DNA of 64,000 nt from Bradysia coprophila. Taxonomy: Eukaryota > Arthropoda > Insecta > Diptera > Sciaridae. The position numbers and the translations under genes were made by a program. The DNA lies in contig NW_023503409.1 in the NCBI RefSeq assembly GCF_014529535.1, positions 4,092,390 to 4,156,389 on the forward strand. Reading direction: 5' to 3'. This document shows positions 35,920-52,023 of this stretch, in pieces. The stretch's first letter is position 1. Each line of letters opens with the position of its first letter. The notes below the pieces were generated by a model. That model was not told the origin of the DNA. It saw nothing but the letters and a program-made list of their open reading frames with translations, and did not search any database.

Positions 35920-38117
35920 TTAATCCGATCCACTACCGGATCCAGAGGCACTACCACTGCGACTTCGTGCAGAAGAACGTGAGCCACTTCGAGATCGCGA
36001 TCTTGATCTTGACGAATGTGAAGCAGACCGTGAACGACTGCCTCGACTACCCGAGTTTGAACCTAGTTTTTGAAAATGCGAATTTTATGTTTTGGTTGAT
36101 CAATTTTATATTCTTTAACTTACGCGATCGACTTCGTGCCGATCCACCAGAACGATTCGATGTTGCACTACCACTACGCGACCGAGAGCCTTTAAATAAA
36201 GCAATTGTTTCAATAAGCAACTCAATTTTGTTGAATTAATTTGTTTTAATGTTACCTGAACGACTTCTGCGACTCGATCCGCTAGCATTTGATGCGGGAG
36301 TTCCACTGCGTGAACGAGACCCTAAAAATTGAGTGTTATAAAATGTGGGGATAGCAAAAGTAACTTTGGTCTTACGAGAACTACGCGATGCCCGACTACC
36401 CGATCTAGATGATCGTTTCGACGAAGCGGAGCTACCTAAAAGTCGAAGAAATCAAAATACAAAACTGGTCGTTTTCTTGCGTTAAATTTCAATTCCCACC
36501 TGCTGGTGACTTTGATTTGCTGCGATTTCGATCACCTTGAACTGAATGACTACGACTTCTAGATCGGGAATGTGACTTCGAACGACTGCGACTTCGACTT
36601 CGTGAATGAGATGACCGTTTATTGGCCTCAACTTCATCTGGCTGCTTTTCACTTTCGTCAGCTTTAGTCTCGGGTACATTTTCGACCGTTTCTTCTTCAC
36701 TACTTTCTTCGACCTCTTCTTCGTCGTCTTCGCCGGCCGGTTCTAATTGTTTTTCTCTGTATCGTTGCATTCGATGTTCGGCTGCATTCAACGGTATGTG
36801 ACGCACAATAAGCCTAAAAATGAAAGATATTTAGCAAATGTTGTCCGGCAAGAGCTCATTTTTCTCACTTTGTATTCGTCTGTGGCTGGCCGATTTTCTG
36901 ACGCCGCTTATTGAGTCGTACACGGGTCTCCAATTCATTGTAATATACTCCATCTGGACGCATAACCAAGAAATAATTTTCTTCGTAGCCCTTTGACGCT
37001 TTGCTTTTCACATTCCAATTGTACTCTCTTGCCATGTTGTATTCGTACTCTTCATCATCGTCATACAAAACTTCGTTAACAAAGTCCTTACGGCGTTTCT
37101 CCAATGTTTCATCCGTAGGTAAGAAGTAGGCAACAAACTGTTCGCCACTCTCATCCATCACACCACTAAAATCAAACAAATCGCGGACATATGGATAAGC
37201 AAAAACGGTTTCACATGATGAACTGTCGTGACTTACCGAATCATAGCTTGAGACATTTCTTCAATTTGGGCGGGAACATTTTTGCCGGCTTGAGCTGGAT
37301 CACTGTCAAATATAACTTGAGCGCAAGGATGTTTCCAGTTGACAAAATCTGGGAAGAATGGCAGAACTTCCACGGCTGTAACATTCGGTTTGCTATTAAA
37401 GATAAAAAGGTAAAGTAAGTTGCTGGGAATATAATTAAATGGAAAGGAATTCAAACAACGTAACCGACCTGTAATGCTGTTTGATTTCTTTTTTGCTCTC
37501 ATCGAATGTCTTTTCAATAGCCTTGACCTGGGTTTCACGATCCATGTACAAGGTTTCCTCGGCAAACGATTTCTTTACATTGAAACCGACTTTCGCCTCC
37601 ACCTTTTCCATAGTCTGCGGCTGGAATCGAGTCTGTTCGGTAGAAATGTACTCAGACTTCCGTAACCATGACACACTTTTCGCATGGTGTTTCGACCGCA
37701 TTGAATCCTGTGGTGTGTGCGCATCTTCTTCAAGGAGTTTTTCGTCAGCCGGATCAAGTTGGTCGAAAGAATCGGAGTGATACAAATCACGATTGATAAG
37801 GTCGATTGTCACGCCGAGATCATGTTCGGTGAGAACTTCGTAGCGAAAATTGCGTTCAAGCGACGTCGGATTGTATTGTATGAAGCGTTCATGATCGAAT
37901 GGATACGTGATGAATTTTAGATCGAATGGTATGTCGGGCAGTGTGTTGCAATACTTCACTTTTGTTATGAGCTCGGATCTATAAAAAAAACACAAACAAC
38001 GCGGAAATGAAACACACCGAAAATGCACAGCTTTTCTGGCACTCACTTTCTTTCTGTGGTTGCAGCGCGTTGTGGACGCTTTTCTGCGGGATTGCTACCG
38101 ATGATTGTAGGTGCCAT
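35920..38117 (-). CDS. Paf1: Paf1, RNA polymerase II elongation-complex subunit
   Basis: CDS exons in transcription order: 38117-38047, 37978-37469, 37392-37237, 37165-36869, 36813-36500, 36435-36376, 36321-36256, 36189-36124, 36062-35920, giving 560 aa in frame. Paf1 is the scaffold of the nuclear Paf1 complex, which travels with Pol II and supports histone H2B ubiquitination and H3K4/K36 methylation. Diagnostic parts are the conserved N-terminal block around [19 protein letters not shown] and the middle block with [10 protein letters not shown] and [19 protein letters not shown]. An acidic Glu-rich stretch ([11 protein letters not shown]) comes next. The C-terminal 180 residues are RS/SR dipeptide-rich, ending in a Gly/Ser stretch and a final Asp. 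The three small exons at 36376-36435, 36256-36321 and 36124-36189 are 60, 66 and 66 nt, all phase 1-1, so each could be skipped without shifting frame. Confidence 0.95.
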
Positions 38118-38546
38118 TCTGGACTCGTTCTTATTAAATTCAATTGCAAGTTGCAGAAATAAAAACTAGGAAAAGTTGGAATAAAATTCCGAATCAAATG
38201 TCATTCTGAAAATATATTGTCGGTGGATCCGCCGTTGGCATTTTCACTGTTCGAGGATTATTGTGATTGATTGAAGACTTTTGTGAATCAGAATCGGTTC
38301 ACAATGCGTAAGTTTGTAATGTTTACAAACATTCGTGACGAAAAGTAAAACTTTCGTTGGATTTTTTTGAGGAAAACGTTATAACAATACTCTCTCTAGT
38401 AAACAAACGCTCAGCTCGTTGAGTCAAATTCACACCTTATTTCTGTGTTCTACACTATTCTATATTTTGACTGAATATGCTGTAATTTACATGTAAATTC
38501 CATAGCCTACTTGATTCACCCAATGAACGTCAACACAATGTCAAAC
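38118..38546. promoter_or_regulatory. Probable divergent Paf1 / AP-2 mu promoter region
   Basis: Paf1 runs leftwards from 38117 and AP-2 mu rightwards from 40549. A possible untranslated first exon of AP-2 mu could end at a donor near 38305 (ATGC|GTAAGT), since the AP-2 mu start exon has a strong polypyrimidine acceptor just upstream. No core promoter motif is identified. This is inference from layout only. Confidence 0.3.
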
Positions 38547-38554
38547 TTTGTATG

Positions 38555-38640
38555 GAGCGGAGGACATAGCGATTTCATATAAACAAACTCACCTCTCATG
38601 AGAGGTGAGTTTGTTTATATGAAATCGCCATGTCCTCCGG
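38555..38640. mobile_element. 86-bp palindromic MITE with 8-bp direct repeats
   Basis: Arms starting ggaggacatagcgatttcat are mirrored by atgaaatcgccatgtcctcc around a central 'catg'. Perfect 8-bp repeats TTTGTATG lie at 38547-38554 and 38641-38648, fitting an 8-bp target duplication (hAT-like). Confidence 0.82.
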
Positions 38641-38960
38641 TTTGTATGAACAGACCATACCTGGTTTATATTTTCATTGGATTCACCACCTTAATAAAAG
38701 TAGTTGTTTGCTAGCGAGAGTATTGGTTGTCTCGGTGATAGATGCTCTCGGTGATAAACACGATGTGTATTTTCACCGTCACCGTCGACCTACGTGATTT
38801 TTCGTATATTTTTTTAAATGAGTGTTCCTATGTCAATTACGTATTCTTTACACGTTAATTATGGTGTCATAAGTCCATTGTCATTAGTTCCGAAAAACTT
38901 GCAGTCTCATAAATCTGCTCGACAACACATAAAAAACTTTGCAAAAAACCTGCTAGCATA

Positions 38961-39339
38961 GACTGTTATGATCAGAGCGAGAAAACGGAAGACTAGTTAT
39001 TGTAACTTGCCTTGGGGTACTTGTCAAAATTTACTTCTCTGTCAACGTGGTACGTTGAGAGCGAGAGGACCGAAGACCAGTTTATTATAACTTGCCCAAC
39101 TTGCCTTGGGGTACTTGTAAAAATATCTCTTTCTCTTCAATCATAACACTCTATAGAGTGTTATGATGAAAGAGATAGAAATATTTTGACAAGTACCCCA
39201 AGGCAACTTATAATAAACTGGTCTTCGGTCCTCTCGCTCTCAACGTAACACGTTGAAAGAGAAAGCAATATTTTGACAAGTACCCCAAGGCAAGTTAAAT
39301 TAACTAGTCTTCGCATCTCTCGCTCTGATCATAACAGTC
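38961..39339. mobile_element. 379-bp nested foldback element
   Basis: Outer inverted ends GACTGTTATGATCAGAGCGA and the inverse are flanked by TA. The centre is itself a perfect dyad (cataacactctatagagtgttatg). Each half holds two direct copies of a subunit of about 95 bp with 'gaagac.agtt' and 'cttggggtacttgt', so the element is built of four subunits, two in each orientation. Confidence 0.85.
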
Positions 39340-40548
39340 TATACAACCAGTTACGCCAGTTACCACCACTAAACGGTTCGGCTCACACATCAAATTTTCG
39401 ATTTTTTTTATGACGGCCGTCAGTCTCCATTTTCGAAGTTTGACAGACCAGCAGAAAATTTTTTTTGGTGTCACTCGGAATTTGTTCTTTGATTTCTATC
39501 ATTAAATGGGTGGAATATGAACAAAAATAATCTTGTAAGTGAAGAAAATAGTTGGTCATCGACGGTAAATGTTGCCATATTCACAATTTAACTCGACTAA
39601 TTAACTCCATTTCATAACAATTCTCCCTTAACATTAGCATAGGTGCCAATTGGGCAATTGGATTTTCTTTTCCTTAATTTCTTAATTGGACCTTTTCCAT
39701 TGCTGTGGGACGTTTTATTTATCAGTTTTTTTAAGCATAATCAACGCGCGCTAGTGATAATTTCAGTTGCTGTAGGAGAGTATGACGGCAGATACGCCCC
39801 TAATATCCACTTTAACTTACAGGAAATTGTGATTAGTCACAAACTGGATAAGAAACATTAAGAGTTAGTTGAGTTCATTCAAAAGAGCACTTCATTGCGA
39901 AGATTAAATAATATTTGACTAAAGAATTGCATGAATGGTATGCTCGTTCCATGAAATACAAAATCTGTTTGGTGAACTTTTTATTGATAAGGCTCCGGAT
40001 AACAGTTCTGTAACTTTCAACAAATTTGCATCGAAAACAACGTAGGTCAGAAATGTTGCAGGTGTTCTCCTTTGAAAGTCGGCATAAAACTGGTCCCAAG
40101 TTTTAACCCAAATTTAGTGTCAAAAATATATAAAGTCTTCTCTTAAGAATTCAAAATCCAAAATGTTCTCCTAGTGTTTCTAGGCTGCGACGCAAGATTT
40201 CTAGCCCATGGATAACAATAACAAAAACAAATATTTTTTGCACAGAGAAGTCCTCCGATTCCATTGACAAGAAGTAGTCGTCCTGCTTCCACCGTTTAAA
40301 TCCTAGATAAATTGGATACAAATTGGCTCCTAATAAAGTATTCGCATTATTTGCATCCAAATTGTCTTCATAACAAATTTGATCGCCGTTTAGGACTAAC
40401 ATCACTAACACTTAAATTTGAAACAATTGCCAAATTTCGCTTCTAACTTCCTTTCATTTTCAATTTTTTTTTTTCAGTAATTTTTTAATTGAATTTAAAA
40501 GAAAAATATCCCGATTTGTCGGCTTGGAGTGTCCAAGACTTATTCAAT
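39340..40548. other. Upstream or intronic DNA of AP-2 mu
   Basis: No recognisable coding sequence. A polypyrimidine tract and AG at about 40463-40475 probably form the acceptor before the exon holding the AP-2 mu start codon. Confidence 0.45.
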
Positions 40549-43287
<2,739 letters not shown>

Positions 43288-44494
43288 GTTTAGAGTGGTT
43301 TTTATTGGATGGCCGGAGAGAATATATGATAAAATGTTCCGGTAACTTGCACACACAAACACAACCATTCAATGTAAAACATTTGATAAAAATCGAATAA
43401 AAATAACTTTGAGCATCTCATTGCAAGGCAAAAATTTGATGAATGAAACAAATGATTAAAATATTTGATGACAAACAAAATCTCATTTAAAGTTTAAAAT
43501 AGGAAATTTAAGCTAAAAATCATTACAATATTATACATTTATTCCAAACGTGGCGGACAGTGTATGTACCCCATTGTCCTAATTTCCCACTACACTAAAA
43601 TCTATTATTGTAAACAGTGTTATTGATGTAGTGTCACATACATTGAATAAATTGTAGCTTTATGATTATAATTGCAGCATTGTATCATTGAAAGACCGAA
43701 TTTTCGAATATTTGCCGCCTCGTTCCGATTTCTCGATAGGTAAGAGTTCCGAAGTGCACTTCTATAAACCTTTTCTTTAGAAAATCATGACAGAGGTGCG
43801 TAAGTCCCTTGGAAGCAGTCCGGTTAAAATCAATTGATCAGTGTATGATTAGTAAACTACAGCTATATAACCGGGCCAGGACAATGTCTAAGTGTAACAA
43901 TCTCTTCTCTTGTAACAAAATTCATTTCAATTTATCAAAGAGATTTATTTTCAACCTGTAGCTAGGCAATCGCTACGAATCAGAGCCCATTTTTAAGAAT
44001 TTAATTCCACAAAACTACTGAAATTTCTTATAAAATTCCTTAAATCTTTAAAACAATTTTCAGGAATTTTGCAGAATTTAATTCCTAAAAATTGGCCCTG
44101 AAATTTGAAAATTTGTTTTATCATAGCACTGTCCAGTGCAATCTACAAAAACTTCAGAAAAACGGATTAAGAAATCTGATCTAAATTTTGAAATTTTATT
44201 GAAACTTATTTCAGAAGAGCAGTCCAGAACCATCTGCTACGAATAAATATGAATAAGTGTTGTTGGGTAGATTCTCAAAATTTGTTCACTTTGTTTAACT
44301 CCATCAAAAATACAAAAAAAACAACGACCGAACCTTTTTCCAAGCGGATGCGGTAGTGGTTCAGACAGTTGAAAATACTTATGTCAAATGAAGTACAAGA
44401 TTTGATAAATGTACCACTATGCTTTGAATGGCGTCTTTTTGTAAAATAATTTAACGAACTTCTTTAAATTGTGATATATTCAAATCGACCCGCC
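43288..44494. other. AP-2 mu 3' flank, nothing else recognised
   Basis: Contains the likely polyadenylation signal of AP-2 mu near 43396. Otherwise AT-rich and without a recognisable feature. Confidence 0.45.
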
Positions 44495-44708
44495 TAATCT
44501 GTCACATACGGCTATTCATCTGTTATCGATAACGACGATAAAAATAATGACAAGATCTGGGTAACATGGTCCTTATATATAGTAAAATCCATGTTAAAAA
44601 AGTTGAAGTACAAGATTGGAAATCAACAGATTAAAAATACTTTGATCGATGGAAGTAATAGACCCGATAATAATACTGGTCATATGCTTGCCGTCTGTAG
44701 CAGGTTAA
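44495..44708. mobile_element. MITE with TTAA-type ends (copy B)
   Basis: Begins near 'ctgtcacatacggctattca' and ends 'gccgtctgtagcaggttaa'. The interior has 'ctgttatcgataacgacgat', shared in reverse with about 7545-7585. The left end is more degenerate than the right. Confidence 0.6.
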
Positions 44709-47700
44709 ACAAAACTTTCAAATACATCGAAACTAACGGAAATCGGCTTGCGTCTAATAAAAAGACATTTTTTTTGCTCCGAAATTTGCATTCGGTAGTC
44801 GTTTAACGCGAATTCCGGAGCAAATTCGAATTTTCTGTAGACTAAATGGACAAATATCATATAAATAAAAGACATTCCAGAAAACGGAAAATAAATGGGT
44901 CTCCTACAGCTAACGCAATTATATTCAAAATCTTTTATTTTTTGCCATTTTCGGATTTTTCAGAAACGACACTTACCAGTTCTATTGACAACAATCTTTT
45001 TTCATCGAACACATTGAATTCATAGCTTTTTGTTATTCATTTCACATTTCGTATACCTAGACATTTGCATACATATCAATAACGTAGCGTAAAAAGAAAA
45101 CGTCGAACAATGTACCGACCGTTAAGCACAATTACAGCTTCATTGAAAATCAGTTGACTTTCACATTGTTGCCCCTTTAATTACTTTGTGAAAAAAAAGT
45201 ATAAGTGGAATAAATTGGAGAATTTCTTATACATATATTCACAAGTTGAATAACAAAATTCATTTCATATCATCACCCTCCCAACAATCACTCTAATAAC
45301 ATCGTCTTATACACGTATAGATTTATGAAATTATACACTCCACGGAAAATGCTGAAAATCCTAATTTCTTTTTTAGATTGAATGGCATTCGTTATAATTA
45401 ATGAGTATAGAAACATGAAGATATCATCTGCATGAAAGGCAGTGTTAATACATATATGGTCAATCGGATTATGCCGGTCATACAGAGACTGAAAGTGCCA
45501 ATTTGATGGACAAGAAATGTGAATCGTAAATACAGACCACCCACAGACGTGTTTTCTGTACGTTTTTATTTACAAAAATTACGGTATCACACCAGTTGTG
45601 GGAATATGAGGCGTTGACATCGACAGGTGAATTAGGGATATTTACACGACGTAGTAAATTAAACACAGGCGAAAAGGGTTAATTTTTCAAAAGTCAAGTA
45701 GAATTTTCTATTATTTTCTTCAATTTTTCAACATTTTCTTAGATATATTCTCAAATTTTGATAAATTTTCACAAAAAATATTTTTGGGAAAATTTTGAAA
45801 ACTTAAGAGTGATATCGCCAAATCTTCAGGTGATTTTTTATAACTTTGGAAACAAGCGGTCTCCGATTTTAATGAGTGATAGCTCGTTGGATTCGTCTTT
45901 CAATTCTAGGAAACACGTGTCTTTCACTTTTTCTTACAAAAAATTGTTTTCTTTGAAAAGCGCTCAAAAGTGAAGACATGTCAGAGGGTACCAAAAACAG
46001 TTTTTCGGCAATAACTCAAGAAAAAATTGTTTTAAATTGTTGTAATGTTGTACGATTGTCGGCCTTGAAAAGACCTACAGGTGGAGTATAAGCACCGCTT
46101 GGTGCTAGTTGATCCACTAGAGTTATGACTAGAAATATAGTGAATGTTCGGAGAGTCCGCCTTTTCTGCAGCTTCGATGTACCACGGAGCTGAGTATGGG
46201 TTGTTGTAGCTGGCCTCACCCACTATCGTTGCACATATAAATGAATCCAGTACTTTTGGGCTGCAAGCCTACAGAAGTCTTGAAAAAAAAAGTTGGTGCC
46301 AAAATGTAGATTTTTTCCTTCTGTCTGAGGGCCCAACTGCCAGAACAGCGTCTGCAACACAATGAATTTAAAGTGAGAGAAAGTTTGGAGTAGGTCTGAT
46401 TTTCAATCTCTCGTCTCCCGTCAAATCAGGCACTTTTGCTTCTATACTTCACTATACCTGTCATATTTATTAAAATCAGGTACTGACCCACGTTCTTTAA
46501 TTTTACTAATTTTTAGTCTTCTATTCCAGAAGTGAGCAAGTGAGATTCCAATTTGTTAAAAATGTATTCTTCAACAGACAGAAAACACTTCGTTAGGAAT
46601 CAAAATCTATTATTCGATGTGATCAATAAATAGATTAAAATGCAAATCTTTTACTTCATTTGTTTTAACATGCATTAACTAATATTATAAGACGACATTG
46701 GCTATAGCTCGTTATTATTTCTTGTCGTTATTGTCGAGAACAGGTGATAAGAAAAAGCAAATAAGTTCAAAAACATCGATTTACAATTCAACACTATTCG
46801 CCTCCTAAATACGGACTTGACAAGTTGAAAAGAAAGAAATTACTACAACCACAAAAAAACCTGTTTCTAATTTTTAATACGCCATTCCTTAACGACAGTG
46901 AAAAGTACCTTGTCTGACATCTAATTGATTCGATATAATTGTCGAGGACATATAATCGTCTGTAACGATTTACTGTCACCAGTTCTAAATAGATATTTTA
47001 CCAAAAATGTATGTACCTAACACGTAATATGTGGAGCCAAGTAAACAAACATTGTATGGGATGATATTAAACTATATCACCGATTATATTTGTTTTCTAT
47101 TTTATATACCTGTACGCAAACACATCCGAGCTTTGAGTACACATAACAAACTAATATGACTTTATACAGCCAGAGTAGTCCACATTAATTTGTCCGTGAA
47201 TGTGAAGTTCTTTATCAAGATTTTCAAGCATAATGTATAAAGGTGGATACATACTTGTCGCAGTAAATAAGAACCTTTACGCTGAAATTAAATTACGTTC
47301 ACAAGTACGCGAACAATACCATCACGACACGAAGCGTTATACAAAAAAAATGTTAGGGTTGTTGTATCGAAAAAAGCTTAACAAATCCGAGACTTGACGC
47401 TTATTTTGTCCATAAAATAATTTCTAAATTATATTTTCAATGTTGCTGTGAATTTTTTTCTATTTTTTTTCCTTCAATGTCTCGTAAAATTATTATACCT
47501 CTCAGTACAACTATTTTTTTTACCGGTGATGCAGTGTATTTTCACTTCAGTAGTTAGTCGTTAATCGACTCGAAGAACAAATTTTTATCGCCTTGGCATT
47601 ATACTCTTCAGAGTAGACAAAAACTTTTTTGTTTAAAACATGAGACAACCTGTCACCCGTCAACTGCTGGTAAAATAATTGAATAATTTAGGCACTCATA

Positions 47701-50700
47701 TCGTAAAACATGTTTTTAGACATTCCAGTATCCATATCCAATCCATCCACCGCTGATTAAAAAGATTAAAGATATTAAATGAATATCCATGGTTCATTGT
47801 AGCTCGCATTAGTATACACAATAAGTAATGGTAGTTATCCCAAATGATGTCGGCTCCATAACAACAAAACCTATTCAGTATAATTTCAGTGTAAACATAC
47901 CTAAAAGAGTTGTTGATTGTTTACATAGTGTTTCATGCGTCTGTCGTACATGTAAACACACAATGCTTTTAATCGAACATAACGCAACTTTAAGCTTTTT
48001 TACAAAGCTAAATCTCGATTAGATTATCAGTTCATAGACATGGCAAAGAATACTACACAAGGATGTGTTGTATGTAATTTGTATATGCTAATCATTTACG
48101 GACAGCAAAAGCATACAACCAGTGTTACCAACACACATTTTACTGTAAGCCACCTCAATTTCCAGATATCATCGCTTATTTGTGTCGTTGCTGTCGTTAA
48201 CAAGAAGTGTGTAGCCGTCCGTAAAAGATTTACATTATAGGAATAGACTCGTAGATACAATATCTTTGGCGTGATGATATACCAGCCCTTATGTATTTGA
48301 TACACAATAGACATTATTGCTCTTCCAATTTTTCTTTTTCATATTTAAGGATTACGGAATCGTTTTTGTCATTTTTTGTATTGGTCCTAACATTTTCTAA
48401 AAGATAGGATATGCACGCACTTCCTATTTCAGAGAGCATCTACAGTTTAATATGGGATACGCTAAACGCAATATAGCTTCAAGTGATTTTATGTATTGTA
48501 TGTAGGACTATACAAAGAATATTGGTCGTTTCTGAGACGATTCGTCCGAAATAATTATCTCAAACGGATTTAGGGGTACAAAGGTACAACTCTTTGTTAG
48601 AGTTTCCTACACACTGTTCAACCCGCATATTGATCATCAGACTCTGTTTAAATTTTTATTTAATTTTAATTACAAGACGAGCCCTGCTGTTTTGTCTGCG
48701 AAAAATTGAATGAATGTCAAGACCAAACTACGTTGTAATGTTTGTTAGTCCTTAAACACCTGTTTTTCTATTATATCCAAGTACATACATTCACTTTCAC
48801 AAGAGGAGAATCAGAAGTCAAGTCATATACACCAACAATAGAACGGAGTTCGACAAACGAAAGTTATAACATCCATATAGATAGATGTACAACGTCCATA
48901 GGTATAATCTTCCTATATATCATCATCATCACAATTTTCATCACGTCCCGCTTTATATACCTTTACAATTCAATTTGTTTATTTTTGATATATAAAATGT
49001 AAAGAAAAGTGTAACTAATAACATGGGTCGAGATTTCTTTTTTGTGTGTGAGTAATGAAAGCTTCTTGTCGTTTTTTTATTCGGCAATGCAAAGACGTGG
49101 AAGAAATACGAAATAATGAAAATCAGATGTTAGAAATACATAATGTTTTTAAAGCGACACAGCATAAAAGAGGAAAATTCTTTTATGATTTTACTCCAGG
49201 AAAATTCAGACACTCGAATTCCATTTCATCGTTTTTTTTTGTTGACGAGATACTATTTGAATGGGATTCAGCTGATGTATTATTTTGGTCGCATGGACAA
49301 ACTGTACTTCACCTAAATATTGGTACACTTTCACTTCTCCACTGGGTTTAAAAGAAAACGAATTTTTCCTGTACTTTTTGTCTACGCGCGCTTTTTATTT
49401 TCTTATGTACAACACTCGATACGTTACGAGTTTACACATTTCTCTATATCTACCAAACAACAACAACCTCCCTTGCGCACTTGCATTTCAAATCCCCATG
49501 GAGCATATTGTACGTTTCGTATATAAACGTACCGACAAGCATTTGATATTGTCATTAGTTTCTCGATACTCGTACTTGAATTAACTGAAAAACGATTTCA
49601 AACAAACTGCATCCAGATTGATAGAGTAGATAGATATGTTAGAGACGTGTCTGCAATTTTATCTAAAATCATTTTTGCTCGAACACAAAGAACGTTTAAC
49701 CTAGGTGAAGTGAAGTTACGTTAACTAGTTTCGTTTAATGGTTTGCATGCATATAACAGGACATTAAGCATAGTCGATCAGAGAAGAGTGAAATTTTTGT
49801 CAGTTTCATCAAAAAAATAAAATAATTTTGGTAAGTGAGACAAATTGTACCATCAATAATTGTCGCAGATTATCGACATTAAACCCTTCTATGGTTGTCT
49901 GTTTAAAAATAACGTTTTAAATTGCAAGAGTTAGGAGTGGAGAATGGCGTCAAACTTATATACAATTTAAATTTTGGGCATTATGTATGGGAATGAAGAG
50001 GTGTTTATGGATTCATTATATATTCATTGACTTCTGAAAAACGATGAATTGACCTTTGTCCATCGTCATAACAATATTTTATTAAATTTGCATTTTTAGC
50101 AGCCCACCAAAAAAAATGATGCCACAGTCAATGTGTTTGTTATAATTCTTCTTGTCTAACAAGAACTTTCAGTTTCAATCTAAAAGTGAAAGTGATTTTA
50201 CATAGCAGCTGTAAAAATGATTTGTTTCGATATATTATAGAATATTCAACAAAACATTCGTATAATGCATTTTGTTATAAGATCTAGTGGCTACCTCCTT
50301 GTCTATAAAAGGCAGACCAGTCTCTCGAAAAACGTTAGCAGAAACTTATCGATAAGACAATAGATAAATGTAAAACCAGAAATTATAGGGGGATATTTGG
50401 AATCGGCGGCTGCATTATAATACTTTTCTCTAGCCTTTAGCTGGTTTAAATGCTTTCCGCTCGCCAACATATAAAATAGTATTTAACATCTTGATGAATG
50501 ATTAAAAATTGGGATCCATGTATTTACACATTGTACATCTATTGATGCAAGACGAGACGAACATTCATTCTAAGTCGAAGTTATAGCGATGAAAAATGAC
50601 CCTCTAATTGCAGTTTTAGTTTATAACGAGGAAACAGTCAGTTATGTCCAACGTCTATGTTAATTATACGCTACAAAGCCATAATAAATCGTTAGAGGTC

Positions 50701-51858
50701 TAGAGAACGTAGTCTTTATCAGATTAGGGTAATCAAATTTGATCTCGGTACACAGGTCGTATGATATGTTTGTACCTCCCTCTTCATCATTCTTGAAGTC
50801 CATTGCAACAATGTACTTAGTGTAACACTCACATTTACGTTTACATGCACCGAAAATCGTTCATTTGAATCGTTCCTTCGCTGAAACACCTACAGACCGA
50901 AGCTTATATAAATTTGGGCAAACGAGTGGTAATTAATGACCATTTATTTTGTCGGGATTCTATTTTAATATCTTATATTTTCATTAAATTGTTACCAATG
51001 GGGGTTGACCAATTCGACGCAGAATGTTATTCTAAACAAAAAAAAAATTGTTCTACGGTATGCCTCTAAAATGCACAGATTTTTTTGTAAAATTAATTTT
51101 ATTAACAAAGTAAGACCCTAAATCGACCCAATTTTGTCAGCCGCCTTAGATGTGCCAGAGGCCGTTTAGAATCTCGATGAAAATAAGTATGTTTAAGGTG
51201 TTCTGAAGCAAGAACAAAATCGGTGTCGACAATTCTGATCAAAAGAATTTCTAAAAACAGTGTAAAATCAAAAATATAGGACCGCTATTTCGTAATTTCC
51301 TGACGGGCGGCTGTACGTTTCGAAGTTTAGACGAGCTTAAAAAAGATCAGTGTATTTTAAGTCATACCGTTGACCAATTTTTTGTTTAGAATTGTTTTAC
51401 GTCGATTAAAAATAACTTATAAAAACTTCAATTCCCCATACCAAATTTAAGACTTTGTAATGGTTAGGACTTAAGCTTTAAGCCATTAAAAATATTGGTT
51501 AAAAGAAAAATTTAAAAGAATCGCTCGACTATAATTTCGCTTGGGAAAACTGCTGAGTTTCCTCAGATATGGGCATAATATATGCTAGACAAAAAAAATG
51601 TATTTTCTTGATACTTCTGTAGTCTTAAATTTTTTAAAGGATTTTTTTAATCAAAAATATAATTAAAAACGTACAAGTCTAGGCTATAATTTTTGGTGTA
51701 CACGGTGCTAAAAAAGAACATTTTAAAATCAAATTTTTACAGTCTTTTTTACAATCTGCAACTTTGTTAATCTAAACTTTTGCGATAGATTGAATAGATT
51801 GACAATAAGAGACCGCAATAGCCCGAGGTCTCGTTTATTTTTGTTGTCGTTGCCGTTA
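44709..51858. other. Gene desert, first part
   Basis: No gene recognisable. At about 45880-45910 'gtgatagctcgttgga.tcgt' resembles 34888-34915. About 48100-48235 looks like another degenerate member of the TTAA-type MITE family ('gtcgttgctgtcgttaacaag', 'tagccgtccgtaaaag'). Open frames at 46016-46223 and 48742-49584 lack family features. Confidence 0.4.
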
Positions 51859-52023
51859 GGGGCCATTCACAAATTACGCACGCACCAAATTCGAAATTTC
51901 AGACCCCCCCTCCCCCCTTGCACGCGAAAATATATGGAGAAAATTTCAAAAATGTATTGAGCGTACGCTTTTGTCAAACCCCCCCTCCCCCCTTAAGAGC
52001 GTGCGTAATTTGTGAATGGCCCC
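51859..52023. mobile_element. 165-bp MITE, Harbinger-like, with C-rich tracts
   Basis: Inverted ends GGGGCCATTCACAAATTACG and its inverse are flanked by TTA at 51856-51858 and 52024-52026, matching the TWA target preference of PIF/Harbinger elements. Inside are two 'ccccccctcccccctt' tracts in the same orientation. Confidence 0.8.

Noticed and set aside
46016-46223. Two overlapping minus-strand frames near 46.1 kb (with PYSAPWYIEAAEK) and a possible tRNA-derived SINE
   Set aside because: No A/B-box promoter, poly(A) tail, target duplication or recognisable domain could be found.
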